DNA of 64,000 nucleotides from Chitinophagaceae bacterium. Its GTDB lineage: Bacteria > Bacteroidota > Bacteroidia > Chitinophagales > UBA10324. Of this stretch, positions 18,811-29,892 are shown piece after piece. The notes beneath the pieces are model-generated. The model searched no databases. It was not told where the DNA came from and was given only the letters and a program-made list of their open reading frames with translations. The translations under genes were made by a program, and so were the position numbers. Numbering within the stretch: position 1 is the stretch's first letter; the number at the start of each line of letters is the position of its first letter. The stretch lies in assembly GCA_947469485.1 (NCBI GenBank), contig CANIPU010000001.1, positions 170,001 to 234,000 on the forward strand. The letters are read 5' to 3'.

Positions 18811-19594
18811 TTACAATGGAATCATATCCCTTAATAATTCCTTTTTCAGAATCTCTTATAAATTTTAATATAGAGTCACGCTCAGGAGATGATTGAAATT
18901 TAGATTCCAAAGCTTCAAGAGCCTTAGTGACATTATCATGTTCAACAAAAATTACGCGATAGATATTATGAATCTCTGCAATTGATTCAGCGCTATATCC
19001 CCTTCGTTTCAAACCAACTGAATTTACTCCTGCATATGAAAGTGGTTCGCGTGCAGCTTTAATAAACGGTGGCACATCCTTTCGAACCAAACTCCCTCCT
19101 GTAATAAATGATTGAGTACCGATTCTTAAAAACTGCTGAACGGCTGAAACACCGCCGATATTTACAAAATCTTCAATTATAATATGACCGGCAAGATTTA
19201 CATTATTGGCAAGAACAACATTATTACCTATAACACAATCATGCGCAACATGAGAATAAGCCATTAATAAACAGTTATTACCAATTTCTGTTTTATAACT
19301 CCATTTAGTTCCGCGATTTACAGTAACACATTCTCTAATTATTGTATTGTCGCCAATTTTAGTAATCGACTCTTCGCCTTCAAATTTCAAATCTTGAGGT
19401 TCACCGCTTATTACTGCTCCAGGAAATATTTTACAATTCTTTCCGATACGGGCACCATCCATGATTGTAGAATTGGGGCCAATCCAAGATCCATCCCCGA
19501 TTTCAACATTTGCTGAAATAAAGGCAAATGCTTCAATAGTCACATTGTTTCCAATCTTAGCTTTTGGATGAATTGAAGCGAGGTTCGATATCAT
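18794..19594 (-). CDS. lpxA: Acyl-ACP--UDP-N-acetylglucosamine O-acyltransferase
   Basis: Left-handed beta-helix hexapeptides, MAYSHVAHDCVIGNNVVLANNVNLAGHI, GVNSVGLKRRGYS. Confidence 0.95.
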   Translation of the reverse strand: MISNLASIHPKAKIGNNVTIEAFAFISANVEIGDGSWIGPNSTIMDGARIGKNCKIFPGAVISGEPQDLKFEGEESITKIGDNTIIRECVTVNRGTKWSYKTEIGNNCLLMAYSHVAHDCVIGNNVVLANNVNLAGHIIIEDFVNIGGVSAVQQFLRIGTQSFITGGSLVRKDVPPFIKAAREPLSYAGVNSVGLKRRGYSAESIAEIHNIYRVIFVEHDNVTKALEALESKFQSSPERDSILKFIRDSEKGIIKGYDSIVNEDNS

Positions 19595-19665
19595 AGTTGG
19601 TTTTCGCTTTTCTGAGGTTTGTGATTGTGGCTTACAGACTTTATAGTTATCAATTTAGTTGCACA

Positions 19666-21066
19666 CTAAACAGGTTGCTTACGCACAATTTGTGCAACCA
19701 GGTCAGCTTCAGTTACAATTTTATTTCCTACATAAATTTTACCATGCATTTCACAAATTCCTCTTCGAATTGGAGAAAGTAATTCCAATTTCATTATTAG
19801 AGTATCCCCGGGAATTACTTTGTTTTTAAATCTGGCATTATCAATTTTCAAAAAATATGTATCCCAATGTTCAGGATCTTCGATAGTACTCATAACTAAA
19901 AGTCCCCCTGTTTGAGCCATTGCTTCTATTTGCAATACACCTGGCATTACAGGATTACCTGGGAAATGCCCCATGAAAAAGTTTTCGTTAAAAGTTACAT
20001 TTTTAACACCAACAACACTATGGTCTGTTATTTCAATAATTTTATCGACCAACAAAAATGGATATTTGTGTGGTAGAATTCTTTCGATCTGCCTAATATC
20101 ATAAACCGGCGGTGTATTAGGATCATAGAATGGTGCCATTTTCCCGTTTTTCATTTCTTTAATCATTGTCTTTATTTTTTTTGCAAATGCAACATTTGTT
20201 GAGTGTCCTGGTCGTGAACCTGTAATGTGAGCCTTGACCGGGGAACCAATAAGAGCAAGGTCTCCAACAACATCCAGCAATTTATGTCTTGCAGGCTCAT
20301 TATCGTACCGTAATTCAGTATTATTTAAATATCCTTCTTTATTTACCTTAACATCCACACGATCAAAAAGCTTATTCAATTTTGCAAGTGTCTCTTGATC
20401 TGGTTTTTTTTCAACAACAACTATCGCATTTTCCAAATCACCCCCTTTAATCAGATTTTTCTTAACAAGCCCTTCAATTTCGTGAAGAAAACAAAAAGTT
20501 CTTGCCTGCCCAATTTCTTTGTTAAATTCTGAAATATTTTTAAGACTCGCCTCTTGTTTTCCTAAAACATTAGAGTCATAATCAATTGTAACATTCACCC
20601 TATATTCGTCAGAAGGTGTAGCTTTCATCTGAACATTTTTTTCGGCATCGTAATGAGAAATATCTCCTGAAAGTTTAATGTAATGACGAATGGCTTCCTG
20701 TTCTATTATTCCTGATTCATAAAATGCATCGATAAAAGCCGATGAACTACCATCCATAATCGGCACTTCCGGCCCATCGATTTCAATCAAAACATTATCT
20801 AATTCGGCTCCAACTAAAGCTGCAAGCACATGTTCAATAGTATGTACCTTTACACCTTTATGTTCAATGGTAGTTCCTCTAGAAGTATCAACTACAAAAT
20901 CCACATCAGCTTTTATGGTGTTCTCACCTTTTAAATCAACCCGTTTAAAAACAAAGCCATGATTTGGAGGTGCTTGTTTAAAAGTGATAGTTGCAGGCAT
21001 ACCAGTATGCAATCCTTTACCGGAAAGTGAAACTGGTTTATTAATAGTTCGTTGCCTGATTATCAT
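19666..21066 (-). CDS. lpxC/fabZ: Bifunctional UDP-3-O-acyl-GlcNAc deacetylase / 3-hydroxyacyl-ACP dehydratase
   Basis: LpxC N-terminus ([51 protein letters not shown]) fused to FabZ ([13 protein letters not shown]...[25 protein letters not shown]). Confidence 0.95.
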   Translation of the reverse strand: MIIRQRTINKPVSLSGKGLHTGMPATITFKQAPPNHGFVFKRVDLKGENTIKADVDFVVDTSRGTTIEHKGVKVHTIEHVLAALVGAELDNVLIEIDGPEVPIMDGSSSAFIDAFYESGIIEQEAIRHYIKLSGDISHYDAEKNVQMKATPSDEYRVNVTIDYDSNVLGKQEASLKNISEFNKEIGQARTFCFLHEIEGLVKKNLIKGGDLENAIVVVEKKPDQETLAKLNKLFDRVDVKVNKEGYLNNTELRYDNEPARHKLLDVVGDLALIGSPVKAHITGSRPGHSTNVAFAKKIKTMIKEMKNGKMAPFYDPNTPPVYDIRQIERILPHKYPFLLVDKIIEITDHSVVGVKNVTFNENFFMGHFPGNPVMPGVLQIEAMAQTGGLLVMSTIEDPEHWDTYFLKIDNARFKNKVIPGDTLIMKLELLSPIRRGICEMHGKIYVGNKIVTEADLVAQIVRKQPV

Positions 21067-22112
21067 TTTATTGTCGACTTGTTCTTTAAATTTTCCAATT
21101 CTTTTTCGAGTTGTTCAATTTTTAAACGCAGCGAAGGTAAGTGACGAAAGACAACTTGAGAACGCAATGATTCAGTATAATTGAAAGCAGGTGACCCTGT
21201 GAATGCCTTTCCTGGTTCTTCAATGCTTTTCGAAACACCACTTTGTGCATTAATTCGAGTACCATCAGCAATGGTAATATGTCCAACAAAACCAACCTGC
21301 CCCCCAATTAAACACCTTTTCCCAATTTTGGTAGACCCTGAAACACCTGTTTGAGCGGCAATTACTGTATGTTCACCTATCTCAACATTGTGTGCAATCT
21401 GCACAAGGTTATCGATTTTGACTCCTTGATGGATAATTGTACTTCCCATAGTGGCGCGGTCAATACTTGAATTTGCACCAATCTCCACATTATCTTTAAT
21501 GATAACATTACCTAACTGAGGTATTTTCATGTAGGAACCATCAGGTAATGGAGCATGACCAAATCCGTCGCTGCCAATTACGGTACCTGCATGAACAATA
21601 CAATTTTCCCCGATTTTTGTATCCGCATAAATTTTTACCCCTGAATAAAGAATCGTTCCCTTTTTTATTTCACTCCTATCTCCAATTGTGGTATTTGGAA
21701 AAATCTTCACACCGTCTTCAATTATCGCGTTATCACCAATATGAGAGAATGCACCTATATAAACATTGGTGCCGATTACAGCACTCGATGAAATATAACT
21801 AGGTTTTTCAATTCCCGTTTTATCTGCAAGCGCTGTACTGAACTTCTGCATAACCGTTGCAAATGCTATATATGGTTCTGCAACGCGTATAATTGAATGA
21901 ACTTCTGTTTTTCCAACCACTGCTGATTCTGCCAATAATAGTACCGATGCTTTTGTGGTGCTGGCATACTCAATGTATTTAGAATTGGCAATGAATGAAA
22001 CTGCCCCTTCATTCGCATCTTCAATTCGTGATGGATGAGTAATAATTGTATCAGAGCTTCCTTCAAGGCGACCATTTAACCATTTACACAATTCGCCAGC
22101 CGTAAATTTCAT
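21063..22112 (-). CDS. lpxD: UDP-3-O-(3-hydroxyacyl)glucosamine N-acyltransferase
   Basis: Hexapeptide repeats, [48 protein letters not shown]. Confidence 0.95.
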   Translation of the reverse strand: MKFTAGELCKWLNGRLEGSSDTIITHPSRIEDANEGAVSFIANSKYIEYASTTKASVLLLAESAVVGKTEVHSIIRVAEPYIAFATVMQKFSTALADKTGIEKPSYISSSAVIGTNVYIGAFSHIGDNAIIEDGVKIFPNTTIGDRSEIKKGTILYSGVKIYADTKIGENCIVHAGTVIGSDGFGHAPLPDGSYMKIPQLGNVIIKDNVEIGANSSIDRATMGSTIIHQGVKIDNLVQIAHNVEIGEHTVIAAQTGVSGSTKIGKRCLIGGQVGFVGHITIADGTRINAQSGVSKSIEEPGKAFTGSPAFNYTESLRSQVVFRHLPSLRLKIEQLEKELENLKNKSTIK

Positions 22113-22158
22113 GGCGCGAAAATAATTTAATTAAAGGCTAAAAGAAACAGCTAAATAC

Positions 22159-23385
22159 CTATTTAACCTCCTTAGACCAACACATATAATATTTAACCAC
22201 AGGTTCTGAAAGAACTGAAATATTTAATTGATCTGATGCTTCAGCAATGTCTTTCAATTTTCCATCTTTTAACAAAATTTTTATTGCATCTCCTTTTCGA
22301 CTATAAGCATTGTTGCTTGTTGATTCTTCAATTAATAAATACTGCAACTCATTTTTTTTCAATCCGAATTTCTTTGAAATTTTTTGTTGAAGTGTTTCAA
22401 TTTTAGTTTTTGAGAATGGTTGTGACTGCAATTCAATGTGAAACAATTTCCGGCTGATTAAACATTTACTCAGGTACGAAAGCACTTTATCTTCATGAGT
22501 CTGCCATACTTTTATTGCATTCATAACATCGGTATCATCCAGCAAGGCAAATTGTTCAAACACATTTTCATTTTTATAAAAATCTTTGGTGCTTATGTTT
22601 CCTGATACAAAAAATCTTAATGCCGGAGAAGCAAAAATTTCAGTCCCTTTAACACTCAACTCTCTTGCTCTTTGTAAAATACGAACAAGCATTTGCTCGG
22701 CTACCAATACTGTTTTGTGCAGATATACCTGCCAGTACATTAATCTTCTCGAAACAATAAATTTTTCGATGCTATAAATCCCTTTTGCTTCCACAACCAA
22801 TTCACCTTTGTGCACCGAAAGCATTTTAATAATTCGGTCGTAACCAATTACACCTTCCGCCACTCCTGTAAAAAAACTATCGCGGTTCAGGTAATCCAAT
22901 CGGTCCATATCCAATTGTCCACTAACTAATTGATGAAGAAATTTCTTTTTGTAATTATCCTGAAAAATTTTAATAGCCAATGAAAGCTTCCCTTTAAATT
23001 CATTATTCAATCTTTCCATAAATAATGCTGACAATTCCTCATGACTCACACCCGGAACAATTGTTTTTTCAAGAGTATGAGAGAAAGGCCCGTGACCAAT
23101 GTCATGCATTAAAATAGCTATAACAACGGCTTCACCTTCTTCCTCTGTAATTAAAATTCCTTTTGAGCGCAGTACTTCTAAAGCCTGTGTCATCAAGTGC
23201 ATTGCTCCTATAGTATGCTGAAACCGTGTATGATTCCCTCCGGGATAAACTAGGCTGGTTAATCCTAATTGCTGTATTCTGCGAAGTCGTTGAAACCAAC
23301 GATGCTCTATTATATCGAAAATTATTTCCGAAGGAATTGTAATAAATCCGTAAACCGGATCGTTAATGATTTTTCTTTTATTCAC
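22159..23385 (-). CDS. HD domain-containing phosphohydrolase
   Basis: TRFQHTIGAMHLM...AILMHDIGHGPFSHTLE HD motif, QLDMDRLDYLNRDSFFTGV. Confidence 0.9.
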   Translation of the reverse strand: MNKRKIINDPVYGFITIPSEIIFDIIEHRWFQRLRRIQQLGLTSLVYPGGNHTRFQHTIGAMHLMTQALEVLRSKGILITEEEGEAVVIAILMHDIGHGPFSHTLEKTIVPGVSHEELSALFMERLNNEFKGKLSLAIKIFQDNYKKKFLHQLVSGQLDMDRLDYLNRDSFFTGVAEGVIGYDRIIKMLSVHKGELVVEAKGIYSIEKFIVSRRLMYWQVYLHKTVLVAEQMLVRILQRARELSVKGTEIFASPALRFFVSGNISTKDFYKNENVFEQFALLDDTDVMNAIKVWQTHEDKVLSYLSKCLISRKLFHIELQSQPFSKTKIETLQQKISKKFGLKKNELQYLLIEESTSNNAYSRKGDAIKILLKDGKLKDIAEASDQLNISVLSEPVVKYYMCWSKEVK

Positions 23386-23454
23386 GATTCAAAAATAAAG
23401 TTAATGGTGGAAGCAACTCTAACAACTAAATTCGCAGGCAAAAGTAATTATACT

Positions 23455-25011
23455 ATGAGTAGCTTGGCCACAATACTTTGGTGCGACGATGAAATCGAAT
23501 TATTAAAACCACATCTTCTTTTTCTCAGTGAGAAAGGATATAATATTATAGAAGTCAGTAATGGTGTGGATGCCATTGAAAAATGTAAAGACCAGATAAT
23601 TGATGTGGTTTTTCTGGACGAACAAATGCCAGGCCTCAGCGGATTGGAAACTCTTTCGCGCATAAAAGCACTGCATCCTGCATTGCCTATTGTGATGATT
23701 ACGAAAAACGAAGAAGAAAATCTGATGGAGCAAGCGATTGGTTCTCAAATAAGCGACTATCTGATTAAACCTGTTAAAAGCAATCAGATTTTATTGACTT
23801 TGAAAAAAATTCTTGATAGCCGTCAGCTCATAAGTTCAAAAACAACTTCTGATTATCAGAAAGAGTTTCAGCAGATTATGATGCAAATGAGCAATGGTTT
23901 GAATCAACAGGAATGGGGAGATTTATATCGCAAACTGATTTACTGGGAACTGGAGCTTGATAAATCGAAAAGTAATGATATGCGTGATGTTTTGAATATG
24001 CAGAAGAGTGAAGCGAATAGTGAATTTTGCAAATTCGTATCGAAAAATTACATCAAGTGGTTAAACAAACCCGATGAAACTGCACCAACTCTTTCTCATA
24101 CTTTAATGCGCGAAAAAGTTTTACCGTTTATTAATGATGAAGTTCCAACATTTTTTATCCTCATTGATAATCTTCGTTTTGATCAATGGAAAATTATTCA
24201 GCCACTATTAAGTGAAAATTTCAGAGTCAATGCTGAAGACCACTATTATTCAATTCTTCCAACAAGTACACAATACAGTCGCAATGCAATTTTTGCAGGG
24301 ATGACTCCATTGGATATTGAAAAAAAATTCCCGAATTATTGGCTGAATGATGAAGAAGAAGGTGGTAAAAATTTACATGAACAAGATTTTCTTGGAGATC
24401 TGATTGTAAGAAGTAAAAAGGATGTAAAATTTTCATATACCAAAATCACCAATTCAAATGATGGTCAAAAAATGGTTGATAACATTCACAATATGTTACA
24501 AAACCCATTCAATGTTATCGTTTATAATTTCGTTGACCTTTTATCTCATGCACGAACGGAAATGCAGGTTTTAAAGGAATTAGCAAATGATGAAACCTCT
24601 TATCGTTCAATAACTCTTTCATGGTTTGAACATTCTCCATTATATCAGGCACTTATGAAATTGTCTGAAAAAAAGGTAAACCTTATTATCTCTACAGATC
24701 ATGGAAGCATTCGTGTAAAAGAGCCTGTGAAAGTTATTGGTGACAGAGAAACCACCACCAACCTTCGCTACAAACATGGTCGCAATCTCAATTACAATCC
24801 GCGCGAAGTTTTTGAAGTGCGTAATCCAATAGAAGCAAAATTGCCGAAGCCGCATGTAAGCAGCGCTTTCATATTCGCTAAGGCCGATACATTTTTTGTA
24901 TATCCGAACAACTATAATTACCATGTTAATCACTTCCGAAATACTTTTCAGCATGGCGGTTTAAGTATGGAAGAAATGATTTGTCCGGTGGTCAGATTGA
25001 CTTCGAAGTAA
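23455..25011 (+). CDS. porX: T9SS response regulator with PglZ domain (PorX)
   Basis: Receiver domain ATILWCDDEIELLKPHLLFL...VVFLDEQMPGLSG...ISDYLIKPVKSNQI fused to PglZ-like C-terminal domain; start set at 23455. Confidence 0.9.
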   Translation: MSSLATILWCDDEIELLKPHLLFLSEKGYNIIEVSNGVDAIEKCKDQIIDVVFLDEQMPGLSGLETLSRIKALHPALPIVMITKNEEENLMEQAIGSQISDYLIKPVKSNQILLTLKKILDSRQLISSKTTSDYQKEFQQIMMQMSNGLNQQEWGDLYRKLIYWELELDKSKSNDMRDVLNMQKSEANSEFCKFVSKNYIKWLNKPDETAPTLSHTLMREKVLPFINDEVPTFFILIDNLRFDQWKIIQPLLSENFRVNAEDHYYSILPTSTQYSRNAIFAGMTPLDIEKKFPNYWLNDEEEGGKNLHEQDFLGDLIVRSKKDVKFSYTKITNSNDGQKMVDNIHNMLQNPFNVIVYNFVDLLSHARTEMQVLKELANDETSYRSITLSWFEHSPLYQALMKLSEKKVNLIISTDHGSIRVKEPVKVIGDRETTTNLRYKHGRNLNYNPREVFEVRNPIEAKLPKPHVSSAFIFAKADTFFVYPNNYNYHVNHFRNTFQHGGLSMEEMICPVVRLTSK

Positions 25012-25041
25012 GTGATATTATTATTGTAGCCAAATTTCTTT

Positions 25042-26739
25042 ATGGTTACAAATTCTCAAATAGAATCTGCATTTGAATTGCTGGGAAAGCTCATGGAATT
25101 GCATGGAGAAAATTCATTCAAGGCAAAATCCTATTTATCTGCTTCTTATAATATCAGCAAAGTAAATGGTGAACTAAGTGAAATGTCCTCTGAAGAAATA
25201 GATGCAATTCCTTCAATCGGTGCTGCCATAAAACAAAAAATACAATCGCTTCTTTCAATAGGTCATCTAAAACAATTAGATGAGTTGCTGGAAAAAACTC
25301 CGGCTGGTGTAATTGAGATGATGAGCATAAAAGGAATTGGTCCGAAAAAAGTTTCGACCATTTGGAAAGAACTCGAAATTGAAAATATAGATGAGTTGAA
25401 ATATGCCTGCCTTGAAAACCGATTGAGTTTACTAAAAGGGTTTGGAGAGAAAACTCAAAAAACAGTTTTAGAAAATATCCAGTTTTATTTAAAGCACAAA
25501 AATAAATTTCGTTTTGCCGAAGTTGAAGAAGAAAGTTTGCTGATGATTCAGCTTCTGAAAAAATATTTTTCAGACGAACAAATTTCTTTTACCGGAGAGT
25601 TTCGGCGCTATTGCGAGGTGCTTGATAAAACGGATTTAATTACCACCGCTCCTTTGGAAGAAGTAATGGAAATGCTAAGTGAATCTCCGTTCGAACAATT
25701 AGAGGAAGTTGAAAATACTATTCATGCAAAAACCACAGCAGGAACACTATTTCAGATTTCATTCAGTGGGAAAGAGAATTTTTTCAAAACTCTTTTTACA
25801 ACAACAGGAAATGATTTGCATGTTGAAGAAGTGAAAAAGAGAATTAAAGATTTTGATTTAAAACAATTTTCAAGCGAAGAAGAAATTTATCAATCAGCTG
25901 GTTTAAATTATATTATTCCTGAATTAAGAGAATCAACTATTGAGATTGAATTAGCTTCAAAATCAAATTTGCCAGAACTTATTAAAGCAAGTGACATAAA
26001 AGGTGTTGTTCATGCGCATTCAACATGGAGTGACGGTACCAATTCCATTGAAGAAATGGCCGGTTACAGCATAAAATCGGGTTATGAATATTTATGCATT
26101 AGTGATCACTCACAAACTGCTGTTTATGCAAAAGGACTTTCAGTTGAAAGAGTATTACAGCAACATGCTGAAATTGAAAAATTGAACCAAAAACTTTCTC
26201 CTTTCAAAATATTTAAAGGAATTGAATCAGATATTTTAAGCGATGGTTCATTAGATTATGATATTGAAATTTTAGCAAGATTTGATTTTGTAATTGCATC
26301 TATTCATCAGAATTTTAAAATGAGCGAAGAGAAAGCAACCGAGCGATTGATTCGTGCTATTGAAAATCCTTATACAACAATTCTAGGCCACCCGACAGGA
26401 AGATTATTGCTTTCTCGAAGTGGCTATCCGATTGACCACAAATCAGTGATTTGCGCTGCCGCTAAAAACAATGTAGTAATTGAAATAAATGCACATCCAT
26501 GGCGATTGGATTTGGATTGGCGATGGATAAAGTTTGCATTGGAAAATGAGGTGCAAATAAGTGTTAATCCTGATGCACATAATTTAAAAGGTATTCACGA
26601 TATACATTATGGAATACTTGCCGCTCGTAAAGGAATGTTAATTAAAGAAATGACTTTGAATTCAAAATCCGCTTCTGAAATTGACGAATATTTTACCCAT
26701 CGAAGATCAAAAATTAATTCAATGGCATCAAAGCAATAA
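25042..26739 (+). CDS. polX: DNA polymerase/3'-5' exonuclease PolX family
   Basis: HhH motifs (IPSIGAAIKQKIQSL, IKGIGPKKVSTIW), C-terminal PHP domain (VVHAHSTWSDGTNSIEEMA, YLCISDHSQTA, INAHPWRLDLDW). Confidence 0.9.
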   Translation: MVTNSQIESAFELLGKLMELHGENSFKAKSYLSASYNISKVNGELSEMSSEEIDAIPSIGAAIKQKIQSLLSIGHLKQLDELLEKTPAGVIEMMSIKGIGPKKVSTIWKELEIENIDELKYACLENRLSLLKGFGEKTQKTVLENIQFYLKHKNKFRFAEVEEESLLMIQLLKKYFSDEQISFTGEFRRYCEVLDKTDLITTAPLEEVMEMLSESPFEQLEEVENTIHAKTTAGTLFQISFSGKENFFKTLFTTTGNDLHVEEVKKRIKDFDLKQFSSEEEIYQSAGLNYIIPELRESTIEIELASKSNLPELIKASDIKGVVHAHSTWSDGTNSIEEMAGYSIKSGYEYLCISDHSQTAVYAKGLSVERVLQQHAEIEKLNQKLSPFKIFKGIESDILSDGSLDYDIEILARFDFVIASIHQNFKMSEEKATERLIRAIENPYTTILGHPTGRLLLSRSGYPIDHKSVICAAAKNNVVIEINAHPWRLDLDWRWIKFALENEVQISVNPDAHNLKGIHDIHYGILAARKGMLIKEMTLNSKSASEIDEYFTHRRSKINSMASKQ

Positions 26740-26761
26740 TGCTTATATAAATTTGCACCCC

Positions 26762-27286
26762 ATGAAAGAAAACCTTAAAACGCTTTCACTCATTGTTATT
26801 GCTCTGAGTGTTTTTGCAATCGCAGTTATCGATATATTAAAACTTACAATTCCTAAGGAACCGGAGTTTCCTTCAAATTTTATTGAGAATAAAAATTCTC
26901 CCGGTCCAATTCAAAACATGATGGATCAAAACCCTGCGACAAATCAAAGGTTAACAGACTCAACGCTTACAACTATTGATTTTGCTGAAGAGATATTCAA
27001 CTTTGGTGATATTTATGAAGGTGAAAAAGCGAGTCATGATTTTAAATTTAAAAATACAGGAAAAAATCCATTAATTATAAGAAGTGCTAAAGCTTCATGT
27101 GGATGTACAGTTCCATCTTATCCAAAAGAACCAATTTTACCCGGACAAGAAGGTATAATTAATGTGGTTTTTAATTCAGAAGGCAAAGGAGGCCATCAAC
27201 ATAAATCTGTCCATGTTACGGCGAATACCATTCCGAATTATGCTTCTATTGAAATAAAAGCAAATGTTCTTGATAAGAAAAAATAA
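26762..27286 (+). CDS. DUF1573 domain-containing protein
   Basis: FNFGDIYEGEKASHDFKFKNTGKNPLIIRSAKASCGCTVPSYPKEPILPGQEG; start at 26762 right after TAAATTTG element. Confidence 0.9.
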   Translation: MKENLKTLSLIVIALSVFAIAVIDILKLTIPKEPEFPSNFIENKNSPGPIQNMMDQNPATNQRLTDSTLTTIDFAEEIFNFGDIYEGEKASHDFKFKNTGKNPLIIRSAKASCGCTVPSYPKEPILPGQEGIINVVFNSEGKGGHQHKSVHVTANTIPNYASIEIKANVLDKKK

Positions 27287-27289
27287 AGA

Positions 27290-28141
27290 ATGAAAAAATA
27301 TTTTTCTTTTATAAAATTCGGCCATACTGTTTTCGCTTTACCATTTGCGGTAATCGGATATTTTTTGGCTATATCAAAAGATGAATATTATTTTCATTGG
27401 CAAACTTTTTTACTTGTTATCGCTTGTATGATTTGCGCAAGAAGCGCCGCAATGGGCTTCAATCGTTATGCTGATAGAAAAATTGATGCGAAAAACCCAA
27501 GAACTTCAAACAGAGAAATCCCTTCCGGAGTAATTTCTTCAACTTCAGCTTTTTTATTTGTGCTTTCCTTTTCGGTTTTATTCATCGTTTTTTGCTGGTT
27601 TATTAATCCATTGTGTTTTTACCTTTCTCCAATTGCTTTGTTTGTTGTTTTGGGATATAGCTATACAAAACGATTTACCGCATTAGCTCATTTGTTCCTA
27701 GGATTAGGATTATCACTAGCTCCAATTGGAGCATATCTTGCGGTAACTGGTACATTTAGTTTACTTCCTCTTCTTTTTTCTTTTGTTGTACTATGTTGGG
27801 TTTCAGGATTTGATATAATTTATGCTTTGCAGGATGAAGAGTTTGACCGGAAAGAAAAATTATTCAGTATACCGGTTTGGTTAGGAAAAAAGGATGCTCT
27901 TATATTTTCCAGAATTCTTCATTTCTTTTCAGCATCATTATTACTTATTACCGGCTACTATGGAAATTTTGGTGTTAGTTATTGGATAGGTTCAATAATT
28001 TTCATTACCCTTCTTGGATATCAGCATAAGCTTGTAAAGCCAGAAGATTTATCTAAGGTGAATATTGCGTTTGCAACTACTAATGGAATTGCTTCTGTTA
28101 TTTTTTCAGTTTTTGTTCTCACTGATTTATACATAAAATAA
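27290..28141 (+). CDS. UbiA-family prenyltransferase (4-hydroxybenzoate/menaquinone-type)
   Basis: AMGFNRYADRKIDAKNPRTSNREIPSG, DIIYALQDEEFDRKEKLFSIP: two aspartate-rich UbiA motifs. Confidence 0.9.
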   Translation: MKKYFSFIKFGHTVFALPFAVIGYFLAISKDEYYFHWQTFLLVIACMICARSAAMGFNRYADRKIDAKNPRTSNREIPSGVISSTSAFLFVLSFSVLFIVFCWFINPLCFYLSPIALFVVLGYSYTKRFTALAHLFLGLGLSLAPIGAYLAVTGTFSLLPLLFSFVVLCWVSGFDIIYALQDEEFDRKEKLFSIPVWLGKKDALIFSRILHFFSASLLLITGYYGNFGVSYWIGSIIFITLLGYQHKLVKPEDLSKVNIAFATTNGIASVIFSVFVLTDLYIK

Positions 28142-28558
28142 ATGGGTCGACTTTTAGGAATTGATTATGGAGAAAAAAGAGTTGGCATTGCTGTAACAGA
28201 TCTTTCTAAAATTATTTCTTCATCACTCACAACCATTCCAACAGATGAAGCGATGAAATTTTTAAAAGACTATTGCACAAAAGAACCAGTTGAAATATTT
28301 GTAATTGGTGATCCAAAAACTCTTCGAAATGAAGACAACAAACTCACTACAAAAGTGAATGCTTTTATATTATTACTTCAAAAAGAATTCCCATTGATTC
28401 CTGTACATAAAGTTGATGAGCGATTTACTTCAAAAATGGCCTCTTCAATAATTTTTAATAGTGGAATTGGAAAAATGAAACGACAAAACAAAGAATTAAT
28501 AGATAAAGTCAGTGCCGCTATTATTTTGCAAACTTTTCTTGACACTTATCCAAAATGA
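28142..28558 (+). CDS. ruvX: Holliday junction resolvase-like protein RuvX (YqgF)
   Basis: GRLLGIDYGEKRVGIAVTD, VHKVDERFTSKMA. Confidence 0.95.
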   Translation: MGRLLGIDYGEKRVGIAVTDLSKIISSSLTTIPTDEAMKFLKDYCTKEPVEIFVIGDPKTLRNEDNKLTTKVNAFILLLQKEFPLIPVHKVDERFTSKMASSIIFNSGIGKMKRQNKELIDKVSAAIILQTFLDTYPK

Positions 28559-29148
28559 TTTTACCAATTACTGCTTACGGAGATCCGATTTTAAGAAAAA
28601 GAAGTACTGACATTGATTCTCAATATCCCAACCTTGCAGAAATTATTTCAAATATGTGGGAAACAATGTACAATGCTTCAGGTATTGGGTTGGCCGCTCC
28701 TCAGGTAAATTTACCTATCCGCCTTTTTCTTGTCGATAGTGATTTTATTTTAAAAAAATTAGAGGAAGAGGAAGATCAATCAGACAACGATTTTGCCGGC
28801 GAAAAAGGAGTAACTCAGGTTTTTATAAATGCAAAAATCCATTCTCGGGTAGGTGAAGAATGGTATTATACCGAGGGCTGTTTAAGCATTCCAAATATCA
28901 GGGAAGATGTTTTAAGGCCTGATGAAATTGATATTGAATACTATGACATAAATTTTATAAAGCATCGCGAAAAATTTTCAGGATTAACCGGAAGAGTAAT
29001 TCAACACGAATATGATCATATTGAAGGAATATTATTTACAGATCTTTTAAAGCCTTTGAAAAAAAGGTTGTTAAAAAACAGGCTTGAACGAATATCAAAA
29101 GGTGATGTCAAGGTCGATTATAAAATGAAATTTCCTGTAAAGAAATAA
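28555..29148 (+). CDS. def: Peptide deformylase
   Basis: GIGLAAPQVNLPIRLF, EGCLSIPNIREDVLRP, QHEYDHIEGILF. Confidence 0.97.
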   Translation: MILPITAYGDPILRKRSTDIDSQYPNLAEIISNMWETMYNASGIGLAAPQVNLPIRLFLVDSDFILKKLEEEEDQSDNDFAGEKGVTQVFINAKIHSRVGEEWYYTEGCLSIPNIREDVLRPDEIDIEYYDINFIKHREKFSGLTGRVIQHEYDHIEGILFTDLLKPLKKRLLKNRLERISKGDVKVDYKMKFPVKK

Positions 29149-29175
29149 TTTTTAAAAAAGAACAAAACGAATATT

Positions 29176-29202
29176 ACAAGCTTAAGGTGAGCTTGTTATT
29201 TT
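29176..29202 (+). terminator. Intrinsic terminator after def
   Basis: ACAAGCTtaaggtgAGCTTGT followed by TATTTTTTATT. Confidence 0.65.
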
Positions 29203-29837
29203 TTATTAGGGTTTTTATACTTACCACTTTTCAGATCGCTAATAAATTGACTCCAGGCAAAAGCATTTAACAGACTAATTGGATGCGCCTGACCATAATA
29301 ATATAATGTTTGGGAATAATTATTCATTACCATTCTTGCATTAATATTTGGATCTGCACCTTGCGCAGATGCAAGCGACCGAAGATAATCCGGATTCAAA
29401 TTTTTTCGTGCGCGTTCAAGGTCATCGTCCGGAATTGGTGTATGAATAAATGCATATGGAAATTGATCTAATGAACCCCATGGATAAACCATTGCTTCAG
29501 GCAACATATAAAATGTGGGTTCCAGGAAGAAATTGGAAACAAATTTCTCAGTTTCATTTTCTTTTGGGATGATAAATTGTTTGGTTTTGAAACCAAGAGT
29601 TGAAAAGAAAATAGTATCGCCTTCATATCCAACCAGGCTAAAAAACCCCGTAAAATTACTTATAGCTATATATCCGGTTGAATAATCATAAACCGTTGCA
29701 AAAGGAATAGCAAGATGTGCGGTATCAGCTGAATAAAGTACTCCGCTGAATTGTATTACTTTTCTTTCCTGTGCTCTACTAAAAAAAGAAGAAAGAAAAA
29801 AAATGAGGAAGAGTGTTGATACTCTTTTGAAAGTCAT
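29196..29837 (-). CDS. Secreted protein with carboxypeptidase-regulatory-like domain
   Basis: Signal peptide TLFLIFFLSSFFSRAQ; FSGVLYSADTAHLAIPFATVYDYSTGYIAISNFTGFFSLVGYEGDTIFFSTLGFKTKQ. Confidence 0.8.
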   Translation of the reverse strand: MTFKRVSTLFLIFFLSSFFSRAQERKVIQFSGVLYSADTAHLAIPFATVYDYSTGYIAISNFTGFFSLVGYEGDTIFFSTLGFKTKQFIIPKENETEKFVSNFFLEPTFYMLPEAMVYPWGSLDQFPYAFIHTPIPDDDLERARKNLNPDYLRSLASAQGADPNINARMVMNNYSQTLYYYGQAHPISLLNAFAWSQFISDLKSGKYKNPNKK

Positions 29838-29892
29838 TAAAAAAATTTGTGCGGTAAAAGTATCCGCACACAGTAATTAAAAAAATAAATAA

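Noticed and set aside
19666-21066. LpxC-FabZ fusion as a novelty
   Set aside because: This fusion is a known feature of Bacteroidota.
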